Shown piece after piece: positions 7,767 to 15,710 of a stretch of DNA of 24,107 nt. This stretch comes from Clostridia bacterium (GTDB taxonomy: Bacteria; Bacillota; Clostridia; Lachnospirales; Lachnospiraceae): the NCBI GenBank assembly GCA_026000755.1, contig BNZC01000021.1, forward strand, positions 1 to 24,107, written 5' to 3'. The number at the start of each line of letters is the position of its first letter. Within the stretch, counting starts at the first letter, position 1. The translations under genes were made by a program, and so were the position numbers. A model generated the notes under the pieces. That model had not been told where the DNA came from, did not search any database, and saw nothing but the letters and a program-made list of their open reading frames with translations.

Positions 7767-8068
7767 AAATATTACAATCATTAGAAACTTATATACGTAA
7801 AATCAGTCTGTATTATCGTATAGACTCTGTTGTTTTATTTGGTTCATATGCGCAAGGGACAAACCACCAAGATAGTGATATAGATGTTGCAGTTATTTCA
7901 AAAGACATTACCGACACCATTGATGACGGTGCAAAACTCATGAGCTTAACTTGGGGTATAGACACGCGAATAGAGCCTCATGCCATAAATACAGAAGATT
8001 TTAATATCGGAGATACACCATTTATTGATGAAATCATAAAAACTGGTGTTGAACTTTATGCCGCTTAA
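7742..8068 (+). CDS. MNT-domain nucleotidyltransferase (likely antitoxin)
   Basis: This 108-residue minimal nucleotidyltransferase has the GSX10DXD signature: GSYAQG followed by SDIDVAV (around residues 36-52). In the characterised MntA/HepT type VII system the MNT protein transfers AMP groups onto the HEPN toxin to silence it. The start lies inside the HEPN gene and has GAGGAG about 9 bases upstream, so the two proteins are made together. A similar fold occurs in kanamycin nucleotidyltransferases, but the size and the HEPN neighbour favour the antitoxin role. No clear terminator follows; 8069-8225 holds nothing I can assign. Confidence 0.83.
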   Translation: MVESKINIEILQSLETYIRKISLYYRIDSVVLFGSYAQGTNHQDSDIDVAVISKDITDTIDDGAKLMSLTWGIDTRIEPHAINTEDFNIGDTPFIDEIIKTGVELYAA

Positions 8069-8225
8069 AGTCTTTTTCTTCCATTCTGCTTTGTCTGTAA
8101 CTTAGATAGGAAGCACGTTATCGTATCATCTAGGCTACCCACTCCGCAAGTCGCTTTTGCGTGATTTTAGGGTTAAGTTCCTGCTTTATCCTAAATTCTC
8201 CCAAACCCATTCCCTCAAATACCAT

Positions 8226-8990
8226 CTAATCAAATATTATTTTTATCGTATAATCACTTATATCGTATCTGGTGGTAAGCTGTGTTTCAATTTTTGCACG
8301 AGTTTCCTCTTGAAAAATCTGTGCTTTTGATGTTTCTTGTTCTTGTTTTTCTTCTTTGATTTCCTCTTGGATTTTTGCTTTTACCTTTTTATCAAAAATA
8401 CTTGTATCATCTTTTTTTGCAAAAGCGGCTAATTTTTCTTGCAGTTTATCAAGGTCAGTTTGGTCTTTTTCATGAACCGCTATCAGTTTCCATTTTTCAG
8501 GCATATCCAACTCCGTTTCTGTGGTAATCTGCCCCATACTTATGGCAATTATTCGCTCGGAATTATCCAGCACTATATTTCGATCCGATGAAAGTTGAAG
8601 AGAAACTCTACCATTTATTTTAAGTGTGGTTGGAGTCTTACCGAATCCTACGAGATTTCCTTTTGTCTTATAGGCTGACGTTTGAAATTCAAACTCTCGC
8701 CACACCGCTTGGCTGTCAAAATTGTCCAATACTTTGGTAATGTCCGCTTTTGTGATAGAAGTTTGCGATGGTTTAGCAGTTGCCTGTGGTACTTCGGTGG
8801 TTTCCGATGGTACTTCGGGCGTTTCCGGTGGTATTTCGGTAGTTGCCGCAGGCGTGTTCTCCGTATCGGCAGGTGCTTCTGCACTCCCTTTTTTGCTATC
8901 TGATTTACATGCAAGCAAGGATACACTGAGCAACAAGAGCAAGAGTAGCGTACCAAAGATTTTATATTTATGCGATTTTGTAATAAACAT
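8226..8990 (-). CDS. lipoprotein, DUF4230-like
   Basis: This is a 254-residue surface lipoprotein. A basic N-terminus and a leucine-rich segment (13-26) end in the lipobox LLAC, with lipidated Cys28. Residues 30-82 form a low-complexity linker rich in Pro, Thr and Glu, and the rest is a beta-rich part followed by charged helices ending in YTIKIIFD. The layout resembles the neighbouring DUF4230 protein, whose last strand is NYKLKFVLE, so the two may be paralogues with different membrane anchors. GGGGGA lies 8 bases before the ATG. It lies 123 bases downstream of the other gene on the same strand and probably shares its promoter. Function unknown. Confidence 0.75.
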   Translation of the reverse strand: MFITKSHKYKIFGTLLLLLLLSVSLLACKSDSKKGSAEAPADTENTPAATTEIPPETPEVPSETTEVPQATAKPSQTSITKADITKVLDNFDSQAVWREFEFQTSAYKTKGNLVGFGKTPTTLKINGRVSLQLSSDRNIVLDNSERIIAISMGQITTETELDMPEKWKLIAVHEKDQTDLDKLQEKLAAFAKKDDTSIFDKKVKAKIQEEIKEEKQEQETSKAQIFQEETRAKIETQLTTRYDISDYTIKIIFD

Positions 8991-9113
8991 TTTGCTTCCC
9001 CCTAAGATTTGCCCTTCTTTCGTGGCAGGTTATTTTATTTTTCTTCTAATGCAACATTTTCCAGTCAATTATTTGAAATACGCTGCACTAAGTTCCTATT
9101 CGGTAAACCGGTA

Positions 9114-9851
9114 CTATTCGAGAACAAATTTCAATTTATAATTATCCCGTATGTCGGGAATTGCGTTCAAAAACGACTCTAACTGTGTCTTTGCACTTTC
9201 TTGTGCTTTATCAAGCAGTCCATTTTCCTTAATCTTTTTTTCCGTATCTTTCTTATATGTATTGAACGCCTTAATATACTGACCAATTCTTGCATTCTCC
9301 GTATGGTCGGCAACATCATATATGACTTCAGCAGAATCATTTAAAGGGGCATCATGGGAAATAATATACGCCTTCGGCACCGTAATCTTTAATATCTTTC
9401 CTTCGCCATCGTAGGACTCATCCACTTTGAGCTCTTTTCCATCAATACCCATCTTAACAGAACCATCGTAGCGTACCGCATACATTTGAATGGCATCTTC
9501 TAATTCCACAAACAGAAACTTTCGTTCACGGTTGTTTTGTTCAAATACAACGTTGCTATATTCATAATCAAGCGTTGATATCTCAAAGGTTTCGATAAGT
9601 TCTTTCGGAGTCAATGAATTTCCAATCGTGCGTTCCGTATGACGTGTGACTTCATTATAAATGGAAATTGCACCTATTATCACGACAATTAGAATAATGC
9701 CTATTATGATTCTTTTTGCCTTGATACTCATTATGGAAAGAATTTGTATAACTTGTTTCCATAATCGAGAACGGGTTTTATATACTGCTTTTCCCTGTGA
9801 AAGCTCCTGTTCCGTTTTGTAATCCGAAGGGGACTTATCTTCGTTATCCAT
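9114..9851 (-). CDS. single-pass membrane protein with DUF4230 domain
   Basis: This 245-residue protein has a cytoplasmic N-terminal part of about 45 residues, one membrane helix (roughly 47-68, with IIIGIILIVVIIGAISI) and an extracytoplasmic domain. That domain contains the DUF4230 pattern of a tyrosine-rich strand (LDYEYSNVVF) followed by the GSVKMGIDGKEL segment. The family is widespread in Firmicutes without a defined role. The ATG at 9851 is preceded by AAAGGA, while a TTG 21 bases earlier has no ribosome binding site. It is transcribed from a sigma-A-like promoter with a G8 tract in its spacer, so expression may vary. It is the first gene of a probable two-gene unit with the lipoprotein. 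Confidence 0.8.
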   Translation of the reverse strand: MDNEDKSPSDYKTEQELSQGKAVYKTRSRLWKQVIQILSIMSIKAKRIIIGIILIVVIIGAISIYNEVTRHTERTIGNSLTPKELIETFEISTLDYEYSNVVFEQNNRERKFLFVELEDAIQMYAVRYDGSVKMGIDGKELKVDESYDGEGKILKITVPKAYIISHDAPLNDSAEVIYDVADHTENARIGQYIKAFNTYKKDTEKKIKENGLLDKAQESAKTQLESFLNAIPDIRDNYKLKFVLE

Positions 9852-9888
9852 GTTTTTTTCCTTTCTTCTCAAAAATTACTTAACCCTC

Positions 9889-9918
9889 ATTATACCCCCC
9901 CCAAGCCTGTTTTGTCAA
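9889..9918 (-). promoter_or_regulatory. promoter of the DUF4230 unit, with G8 tract in the spacer
   Basis: On the minus strand, TTGACA (9918-9913) and TATAAT (9894-9889) are both perfect and are 18 bp apart. Eight of the spacer bases next to the -10 box are a run of G (C8 on the plus strand, 9895-9902). Gain or loss of one base would change the spacing. Confidence 0.8.
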
Positions 9919-9932
9919 GCGCTTTTTTCTTG

Positions 9933-9961
9933 TTGACAAATCCGCTTCTAATGATTATAAT
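9933..9961 (+). promoter_or_regulatory. consensus promoter of the AlbA/ATPase regulator gene
   Basis: TTGACA (9933-9938) and TATAAT (9956-9961) are separated by 17 bp, a perfect sigma-A promoter. Its -35 box is 14 bases from the -35 box of the divergent promoter, so one bound regulator could affect both. Confidence 0.85.
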
Positions 9962-10002
9962 AATTATATGATGATGATAACAATTGGAACGAGGCTAGCG
10001 AT

Positions 10003-11292
10003 ATGAGAATTGAAAATAAAAACAACGAATTCAAGCGTGAATATGTTGAGGACATCAAGAAAACCATCATTGCATTTGCCAATACAGATGGTGGGGAACT
10101 TCTGATTGGCGTTGACGATGATGGTGAGATTATCGGTTTGGCTGATGCGCATGATGTGTTGCTTCGCACAACAAATACCATTCGTGATTCAATTCGCCCC
10201 GATGTTACACTATTTACTGAATGTGCCATCACTGATATGGACGGTAAACAAATTATTTCTGTAACCGTTCAGTGCGGCACAGCACGTCCGTATTATCTTG
10301 CAGGCAAAGGCGTTCGTCCGGAAGGCGTTTTTGTTCGGCAAGGTGCATCCAGTGTTCCGGCGACAGAAACAACAATTTTGGCGATGATAAAAGAAACAAG
10401 CGGTGACCGTTACGAATTGGCACGTTCACTAACGCAACAATTAACATTTGACCATGCAGCTGCATATTTCAAAAAAAAGGAAGTCACATTTGGCGAGTCG
10501 CAAAAACGCACTTTACATCTCATCGGTGAGGATGGAACCTATACCAATCTTGCACTCCTGTTATCTGAGCAATGTGTCCACACGATTAAGTTAGCCGTGT
10601 TTCAGGGAACCGGTAAAACAGTTTTCAAAGACAGGCGTGAATTTAATGGCTCGCTTTTTGAACAATTGGATGAAGTATATGGTTTTATTGACCGCTACAA
10701 CAGTTTGCACTCCGAATTTGACGGTCTTGACCGTATTGATAAACGTGACTATCCGACCGAAGCCATTCGCGAGGCTCTGCTCAACGCACTGGTTCACCGT
10801 GATTATGGGCTCTCTCCCGCAACGCTTATCAGCATTTTTGACAACCGGATTGAAATCATCACCATCGGTGGTTTAATGAAAGGCGTGTCGTTGAATGACA
10901 TTATGCTCGGCGTGTCCGCACTTCGCAATCCATATTTAGCAGATGTTTTTTACCGCTTAAATCTGATTGAAGCTTACGGGACGGGAATGCCGAAAATCAC
11001 AGAATGTTACAAAGAATTTACCGTCCAATCAACCATTGAGCTGTCCGATAATGCGTTCAAAATCACTTTACCAAACACAAACTTCATAAACGAAAACGCC
11101 GCACATCTTGGCAAACGAGAAAGCCAAGTGATGTTGATGTTTGAAGAATCCGGATCAATCACCCGTTCAAAAGTTCAATATGAACTCGGCATTTCACAGG
11201 CAACTGCCATTACACTTCTGCGAGATATGCTGAAAAAAGATTTGCTTATTACTGAGGGTAACGGAAAAAATTTGAAATACAAACGCAACTGA
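10003..11292 (+). CDS. AlbA_2 (Schlafen-like) / GHKL ATPase-type putative transcriptional regulator
   Basis: This 429-residue protein has three parts. Residues 1-130 form an AlbA_2 nucleic-acid-binding domain (EFKREY, then AFANTDGGELLIGVDDDG). Residues 240-345 resemble the HATPase_c_4 module, with EALLNALVHRDYG and the glycine-rich EAYGTGMPKI. Residues 365-429 look like a winged helix (SITRSKVQYELGISQATAITLL). Such proteins are common in Firmicutes and are called putative transcriptional regulators or RNA-binding proteins; some relatives are linked to phage defence. The start has GAGG 8 bases upstream. It is transcribed divergently from the DUF4230 unit by a perfect promoter. A specific target cannot be named. 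Confidence 0.85.
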   Translation: MRIENKNNEFKREYVEDIKKTIIAFANTDGGELLIGVDDDGEIIGLADAHDVLLRTTNTIRDSIRPDVTLFTECAITDMDGKQIISVTVQCGTARPYYLAGKGVRPEGVFVRQGASSVPATETTILAMIKETSGDRYELARSLTQQLTFDHAAAYFKKKEVTFGESQKRTLHLIGEDGTYTNLALLLSEQCVHTIKLAVFQGTGKTVFKDRREFNGSLFEQLDEVYGFIDRYNSLHSEFDGLDRIDKRDYPTEAIREALLNALVHRDYGLSPATLISIFDNRIEIITIGGLMKGVSLNDIMLGVSALRNPYLADVFYRLNLIEAYGTGMPKITECYKEFTVQSTIELSDNAFKITLPNTNFINENAAHLGKRESQVMLMFEESGSITRSKVQYELGISQATAITLLRDMLKKDLLITEGNGKNLKYKRN

Positions 11293-11295
11293 GAT

Positions 11296-11433
11296 TTACC
11301 CGCCGAATTGGGAAGCAATTATCTCTTTCGACAGGTTTGCTTTTGCAAGAAGAAAATGAGTGCGCACTTCAGATTCTCCCCTATTATATCCATGAACCAA
11401 TACTCGCTTTTTTCCATCTTTTGTTTTTGCCAT
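11296..11433 (-). CDS. small hypothetical protein, 45 aa
   Basis: This minus-strand frame starts with ATG at 11433, preceded by AAGGA about 10 bases upstream, and ends 3 bases from the stop of the convergent regulator gene. The product is basic, begins MAKTKDGKKRVLVHGYNRG and has no recognised domain. It may be intact or the remnant of a longer gene. Confidence 0.35.
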   Translation of the reverse strand: MAKTKDGKKRVLVHGYNRGESEVRTHFLLAKANLSKEIIASQFGG

Positions 11434-11536
11434 AAAATTTTTTTCCTTGTGCAGTTTGAAAAATCATTATAGGTATTTTACTTAGAAACAGGAGTGTGGA
11501 TAGTTATAAAAATAGATTGCCGTTCTTTCCATAAAC

Positions 11537-11698
11537 CTAACGAAGAGCCTCTCGGAGTTCATTTTCTGTATAACCAAAAGTATAATCTTCGTCCTCACCG
11601 TATGACTGCCAAATTAGTGCTGCATCATCAACATCCAGATATTCTCCAGTATCATCTTCAACATCATCTACTTCGTAACAATGATTTATGATAATGTC
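11537..11698 (-). pseudogene. degraded acidic small protein
   Basis: An open minus-strand frame of 53 codons runs from just after a TAA (11701-11699) to a TAG (11539-11537), and holds no ATG, GTG or TTG near its beginning. The product is strongly acidic (EVDDVEDDTGEYLDVDD) and ends in YGEDEDYTFGYTENELREAL, which reads like real coding sequence. I take it as the 3' part of a gene that has lost its start. Function is unknown. The rest of 11434-11721 holds nothing I can assign. Confidence 0.4.
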
Positions 11699-11721
11699 TT
11701 ATGTAAAGAACTATTCAATCC

Positions 11722-11750
11722 TTGACAAATAATTATTTTACAATTATAAT
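11722..11750 (+). promoter_or_regulatory. consensus promoter of the brnTA remnant
   Basis: TTGACA (11722-11727), a 17-bp spacer and TATAAT (11745-11750) form a perfect sigma-A promoter. The brnT ATG begins 7 bases after the -10 box, so its mRNA would start at or next to the start codon. Confidence 0.85.
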
Positions 11751-11756
11751 ATAGTT

Positions 11757-11876
11757 ATGGAAAACATAAAGTTTAGATGGGATGAAACCAAAAATAGGGC
11801 TAACCAAAAAAAGCATGACGTATCGTTTGACGAAGCAATGACGGAAGCAAAGCAATATCAAAATTATCAAGATTGA
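11757..11876 (+). pseudogene. brnT: BrnT-family toxin with internal deletion (39 aa)
   Basis: BrnT is a ribonuclease toxin of about 90-100 residues. Here the N-terminus KFRWDETKNRANQKKHDVSFDEA matches the family, but it runs directly into EAKQYQNYQD and stops. That segment resembles the C-terminal end of full-length BrnT, so the middle, with the catalytic region, appears to be deleted in frame. The gene has no ribosome binding site and would be leaderless. It sits in the expected position, 9 bases before brnA, whose ribosome binding site overlaps its stop. The product is almost certainly not toxic. Confidence 0.75.
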
Positions 11877-11885
11877 GGTGATAAC

Positions 11886-12095
11886 ATGAGAGAAGAGTAT
11901 GATTTTTCACAATCGCAAAAAAACCCATATGCTAAAAGATTAAAAAAACAGATTACAATCAACTTAGATAGCGACACAATTGATTATTTTAAGACCCAAT
12001 CTAAAAAGACCGGTATCCCATACCAAACACTTATCAACCTGTATCTTTTCGACTGTGCTACACATAACCGACAGTTGCAAATGACTTGGAAATAA
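11886..12095 (+). CDS. brnA: BrnA-family antitoxin
   Basis: This 69-residue protein matches BrnA antitoxins: YDFSQSQKNPYAKRLKKQ at the start, ITINLDSDTIDYFK as the ribbon-helix-helix strand and helix, and GIPYQTLINLYL as the second helix. BrnA neutralises BrnT and represses its own operon. TGAGGTGA (11874-11881), overlapping the brnT stop, is its ribosome binding site. With the toxin broken, it is effectively an orphan antitoxin that could still repress the promoter at 11722 or neutralise a BrnT encoded elsewhere. The reading frame shows no damage. Confidence 0.88.
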   Translation: MREEYDFSQSQKNPYAKRLKKQITINLDSDTIDYFKTQSKKTGIPYQTLINLYLFDCATHNRQLQMTWK

Positions 12096-12147
12096 AACTC
12101 CCATGCCTTGTGGTATTGATGGATACAAGTAATTTTGAACTACCACA

Positions 12148-12179
12148 AAACAGGGAAGATAGTTTCATCTTCCCTGTTT
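12148..12179. terminator. bidirectional terminator between brnA and the Ca2+-ATPase gene
   Basis: A perfect 13-bp stem (12148-12160 with 12167-12179) has a 6-base loop and sits between two convergent genes. It has a short T run on each strand, so it can serve both. Confidence 0.75.
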
Positions 12180-12219
12180 CGCCATTGCCCATTAAATTTT
12201 CATTTGCTCACTACAAATC

Positions 12220-14877
12220 TTATTTATTCCCCTTTAATCTCCCCAACAAAAACAACAGCAACACCCTCACTTCATGCACCACCAAGGGCATTACACTAAG
12301 CGACAACACCGTGAGCCAATCGGACACACCTAAGGTTCTTATTCCAAACAAACTCGCCAATGCTCCTACCTCCGTCAAGGCATACTGCAAAGCAAAGGCA
12401 ATGATAACAGCTATAATCATAAAACGGTTCTCCAAATGGTCCATACGGAAAATCGAACGTGAAACATCCCTCATGCCAATGGAATGGAAAATCTGACTTG
12501 CCGCTAAGGTCATAAAGGCATAGGTCTGTGCCAGTTCCAGTTGATTTGCATTTTCATACCAGTTGCGTATTGCACTTAAATCAAATCCAACCATCCGAAT
12601 AGGAGAAATCAAAAATGCCAGCAAGGTTAGTAAGGCAATCAACAATCCATAGCCTACGGTAATCGCCATACCCCCGTTGGAGAACAGACCCTCCTTTTCT
12701 CCCCGGGGTTTCTGTTTCATTGCATTGGGACTGCCCGGGTCTACACCTAAACTAAGAGCAGGCAGCGTATCAGTAATCAAGTTGACAAATAAGATATGGG
12801 TAGCTCGCAACGGTGCGGCAAATCCTGCTGCAATGGCCGCAAACATACAAAACACTTCGCCTAAATTACTGCTAAGCAAAAACAATACCGTCTTTTTGAT
12901 GTTGGCATAAATCGTGCGCCCCTCGGATACCGCCTTTTCAATACTGCTGAAATTATCGTCGGTCAGCACCATATCCGCCGCACCCTTGGCAACATCCGTA
13001 CCGGTAATGCCCATTGCCACGCCGATATTGGCGGCTTTTAGAGAGGGTGCATCGTTTACACCATCACCTGTCATGGAAACAATGTAGCCGTGGGATTGCA
13101 AGGCTTTTACAATCATAACCTTATGTTCCGGGCTTACCCGGGCAAAGACGTGCAAATCTTTCACACGGCGATTCAATTCCTCCTGCCCGATTTGGGTGAT
13201 TTCCGCTCCTGTCATACATTCCGCTTCCCCTGCGGCAATCCCTAAATTCTTGGCAATGGCTAAGGCTGTATCCCTGTGATCCCCTGTAATCATCACCGTG
13301 CGGATACCTGCCTGTGCCAAATTTAAGACAGAATCCTTGGCCTCTTCCCTTGGAGGATCAATCATGCCCACAAGCCCCACAAAGGTAAGATTGCTCTCCG
13401 TGGCGGTTTCATCACCTTGTTTTACAGCAAGCCCTAAGACACGCAAGGCATCCTGTGCCAGTTCCTTGGCGGCCTGTTCGATACTTGCCTTATCCTCCGC
13501 TGTAATTGCCCGGGTCACTCCATTTACAAGGATTTTGTCACTCCTTGCTAAGATATTGTCCATAGCACCCTTGGTAAATGCAAGGATGTTCCCGTCCGTT
13601 TCTCGGTGTACGGTGGTCATCAATTTGCGATCACTATCGAACGCCAGTTCGTTAATGCGCGGCAATGCCTCCTCTAAACGCTCTCGTCCCAGATGATAGA
13701 CTGCTCCCATATCAAGGAGTGCCAGTTCGGTAGGATCTCCGATACGATTTCCCTCTTGTATAGAAGCATCGTTACACAGAGTAAATCCTCGCAGGAAGAT
13801 TTCATTTCCGGTTTCTTTTACCTCAGAAAGGGGCATCAGCTGACCGTCCAAAAACACCTTTAAGACCGTCATTTTATTTACGGTAAGGGTTCCTGTCTTA
13901 TCACTGCATACCACATTGACTGCACCTAGGGTTTCAACGCTTGGGAGCTTTCGTACAATGGTATTGACCTTTACCATACGCCCCACACCCAAAGCCAACA
14001 CGATGGTTACCACCGCAGGCAATCCTTCCGGAATCGCCGCTACCGCTAAGGCTATGGAAGTGAGCAACATATCCCCCATTTCCCGCTGCTGTAAATATCC
14101 CACAAGCAACATGGCACCGCAAATAAGAACAGCGGCAATGCCCAAAATCTTTCCAAGTTCCGCAAGACGTTTTTGCAATGGGGTCATTTCTTCTTTTTCG
14201 GAGGTGAGCATTTTGGCGATTTTTCCAATCTCCGTATCCATACCTGCCGCAACAACAATACCTTCTCCACGCCCATAGGCAACGCTTGTGGAGGAAAATG
14301 CCATGTTGATTCGATCCCCTGCTCCTGCTCCCTCACTTACTTTCGCCTCTGCATTCTTGTCGGAGGGTAGCGACTCCCCCGTTAAAGCGGATTCTTCTAT
14401 TTTCAAATTCACCGTTTGTGTCAAACGCAAATCAGCAGGCACAATACGCCCCGCCTCTAATAGTACAAGATCCCCTGTAACCAATTCCTTGGCAGGGATT
14501 TCAATTATTACCCCCCCCCTTCTGACGGCACAGTTTGGACTGGACATTTTCTTTAGGGCATCAAGGGAGGACTGGGCTTTTGATTCCTGAACCGCACCAA
14601 TGACAGAATTTAGCAATACCACAAACAAAATAATGCCGGCATCTGCAAATTCCCCTAAGAATAGGCTAATGGCCGCCGCCGCAAATAAAATATAAATCAT
14701 CGCCTCATTTAACTGGGACAAAAACATCTTGAGCAGACTTTTCTTCTTCTGCTCCGCCAATTCGTTTGTTCCATTTTGAAGAAGACGGGTTTTTGCTTCC
14801 TCCTCTGTCAGACCTTTGCTTGGGTCTACTTTTAAGAGCGTACTTACTTCTTCCGCTGTTTTTTCATAGTAGTTCAT
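12220..14877 (-). CDS. type IIA calcium-translocating P-type ATPase
   Basis: This 885-residue membrane pump most likely exports Ca2+ by ATP hydrolysis. It has the N-terminal cation-ATPase domain, the actuator TGES (166-169), the phosphorylated Asp326 in DKTGTLT and the hinge TGDGVNDAPSLKAA. Calcium-site residues match the SERCA pattern: PEGLP in M4 (283-287), SSNLGEV in M5 and NLITDTLP in M6. AAGGAGG precedes the ATG. A run of nine G bases lies in codons 120-123 (14511-14519), where a slip would frameshift the protein; the frame is intact here. The gene stands alone, with the shared terminator downstream. Confidence 0.93.
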   Translation of the reverse strand: MNYYEKTAEEVSTLLKVDPSKGLTEEEAKTRLLQNGTNELAEQKKKSLLKMFLSQLNEAMIYILFAAAAISLFLGEFADAGIILFVVLLNSVIGAVQESKAQSSLDALKKMSSPNCAVRRGGVIIEIPAKELVTGDLVLLEAGRIVPADLRLTQTVNLKIEESALTGESLPSDKNAEAKVSEGAGAGDRINMAFSSTSVAYGRGEGIVVAAGMDTEIGKIAKMLTSEKEEMTPLQKRLAELGKILGIAAVLICGAMLLVGYLQQREMGDMLLTSIALAVAAIPEGLPAVVTIVLALGVGRMVKVNTIVRKLPSVETLGAVNVVCSDKTGTLTVNKMTVLKVFLDGQLMPLSEVKETGNEIFLRGFTLCNDASIQEGNRIGDPTELALLDMGAVYHLGRERLEEALPRINELAFDSDRKLMTTVHRETDGNILAFTKGAMDNILARSDKILVNGVTRAITAEDKASIEQAAKELAQDALRVLGLAVKQGDETATESNLTFVGLVGMIDPPREEAKDSVLNLAQAGIRTVMITGDHRDTALAIAKNLGIAAGEAECMTGAEITQIGQEELNRRVKDLHVFARVSPEHKVMIVKALQSHGYIVSMTGDGVNDAPSLKAANIGVAMGITGTDVAKGAADMVLTDDNFSSIEKAVSEGRTIYANIKKTVLFLLSSNLGEVFCMFAAIAAGFAAPLRATHILFVNLITDTLPALSLGVDPGSPNAMKQKPRGEKEGLFSNGGMAITVGYGLLIALLTLLAFLISPIRMVGFDLSAIRNWYENANQLELAQTYAFMTLAASQIFHSIGMRDVSRSIFRMDHLENRFMIIAVIIAFALQYALTEVGALASLFGIRTLGVSDWLTVLSLSVMPLVVHEVRVLLLFLLGRLKGNK

Positions 14878-15062
14878 GTTTTGCCTCCTTATATCGTTCC
14901 TTGTTTATTTTACCTCTCTCATCGCTAAAATACAAGTGTTTTTGAAGAGAAATCCGGTTTTCCGGCAAAACCAATGATTTTTCTTAGAAATCATCTTTCA
15001 TACGTCAATTATTTGCTTCTTTTCAGGTATTCGTTATTTTTGAAAAAAATTCAAAAAAGCCC

Positions 15063-15093
15063 TTGACCTTAAAGTAACTTCATAGTTTATAAT
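15063..15093 (+). promoter_or_regulatory. MerR-type promoter without its native gene
   Basis: TTGACC (15063-15068) and TATAAT (15088-15093) are separated by 19 bp, too long for sigma-A alone but typical of MerR-activated promoters. The spacer carries the dyad ACCTTAAAGT (15067-15076) and ACTTCATAGT (15077-15086), which keeps 7 of 10 pairs. No MerR gene is in the window, and what follows downstream is an IS remnant. Confidence 0.6.
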
Positions 15094-15140
15094 GAGTTTT
15101 AACAAAGGGCAGTTAGGATAAATTTGCCTGAATTAAGACA

Positions 15141-15547
15141 GTTACACATAAAACTGCTCTAAAAACAATAACTCAGCTTGCCGAAAAAACAGTAGCAGAA
15201 AGGCGGACAATTACATTGAAAAAACTACATCCCTGCACTCCAATGCAAACTTACTATCAAGTCAACGAAAATGGACAGACAATCTTTGAAGAGATGCTGC
15301 CCATACTGGAAGAAGCCGTTGCAAAAAAATATGCCAATGGCGGACGTAGGTCAAAGCTGTCTGTGAAAGAACAGCTGACAGCAACCTTTGCATATTACCG
15401 GGAAGGGTTCACCTATGCACAAATTGCCAAAGACTATGGTCTGGCAGAAAGCAATATTTACCGCATGATACAATGGGTTAGGAATGTCCTAAGTCAAAAT
15501 GATAATGTTTTCCCTGCCTTATAAAATGGTTATGTGTGAACAGTAAC
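15141..15547 (+). mobile_element. internally deleted IS5-like element
   Basis: The right end GTGTGAACAGTAAC (15534-15547) is followed by unrelated sequence. At the left, GTTACACATAA (15141-15151) equals the inverted right end GTTACTGTTCACACATAA with 7 bases missing. Between them lies only the N-terminal transposase frame, so the catalytic part has been lost. No target duplication could be matched at the left boundary. Confidence 0.55.
15216..15524 (+). pseudogene. N-terminal HTH fragment of an IS5-family transposase
   Basis: This 102-codon frame carries the HTH_Tnp_4-type domain: GGRRSKLSVKEQ, then FTYAQIAKDYGLAESNIYRMI (split here by family convention at the helix turn near residue 78). It ends abruptly at NVFPAL, with no DDE catalytic region and no second reading frame before the right end of the element. 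It starts with TTG, AGGCGG being about 10 bases upstream; the ATG at 15243 lacks a ribosome binding site. It could still bind the ends and act as a transposition inhibitor, but this is speculation. Confidence 0.72.
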
Positions 15548-15604
15548 TATGAAACAACTCTCTAAAAAATTAGTCTTGTTTTTTTTCTGAAAATATGCTA
15601 CAGT

Positions 15605-15635
15605 AAAAGCACGCAGGTAAGTTGCGTGCTTTTTT
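15605..15635 (+). terminator. strong rho-independent terminator
   Basis: A perfect 11-bp stem (15605-15615 with 15623-15633), a 7-base loop and a run of six T bases (15630-15635) form a textbook terminator. It lies after the IS remnant and before the DUF5688 gene. Confidence 0.88.
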
Positions 15636-15710
15636 CCGAATAATTTCCCCAAATAACAGTTTTACATCTTTTGCACTTCCCGCATTTTCATTGAAAATGA
15701 AGGAGGTTCT

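Noticed and set aside
8145..8161. Hairpin CGCAA/TTGCG downstream of the MNT gene as a terminator
   Set aside because: The stem is only 5 bp and no T run follows on either strand.
12086..12496. Plus-strand frame of 136 codons after brnA
   Set aside because: Most of it is antisense to the 3' end of the Ca2+-ATPase gene and it crosses the terminator at 12148-12179.
15549..15590. Short peptide MKQLSKKLVLFFF after the IS remnant, resembling a signal peptide start
   Set aside because: Only 13 codons, no ribosome binding site and no continuing frame; probably chance in AT-rich sequence.
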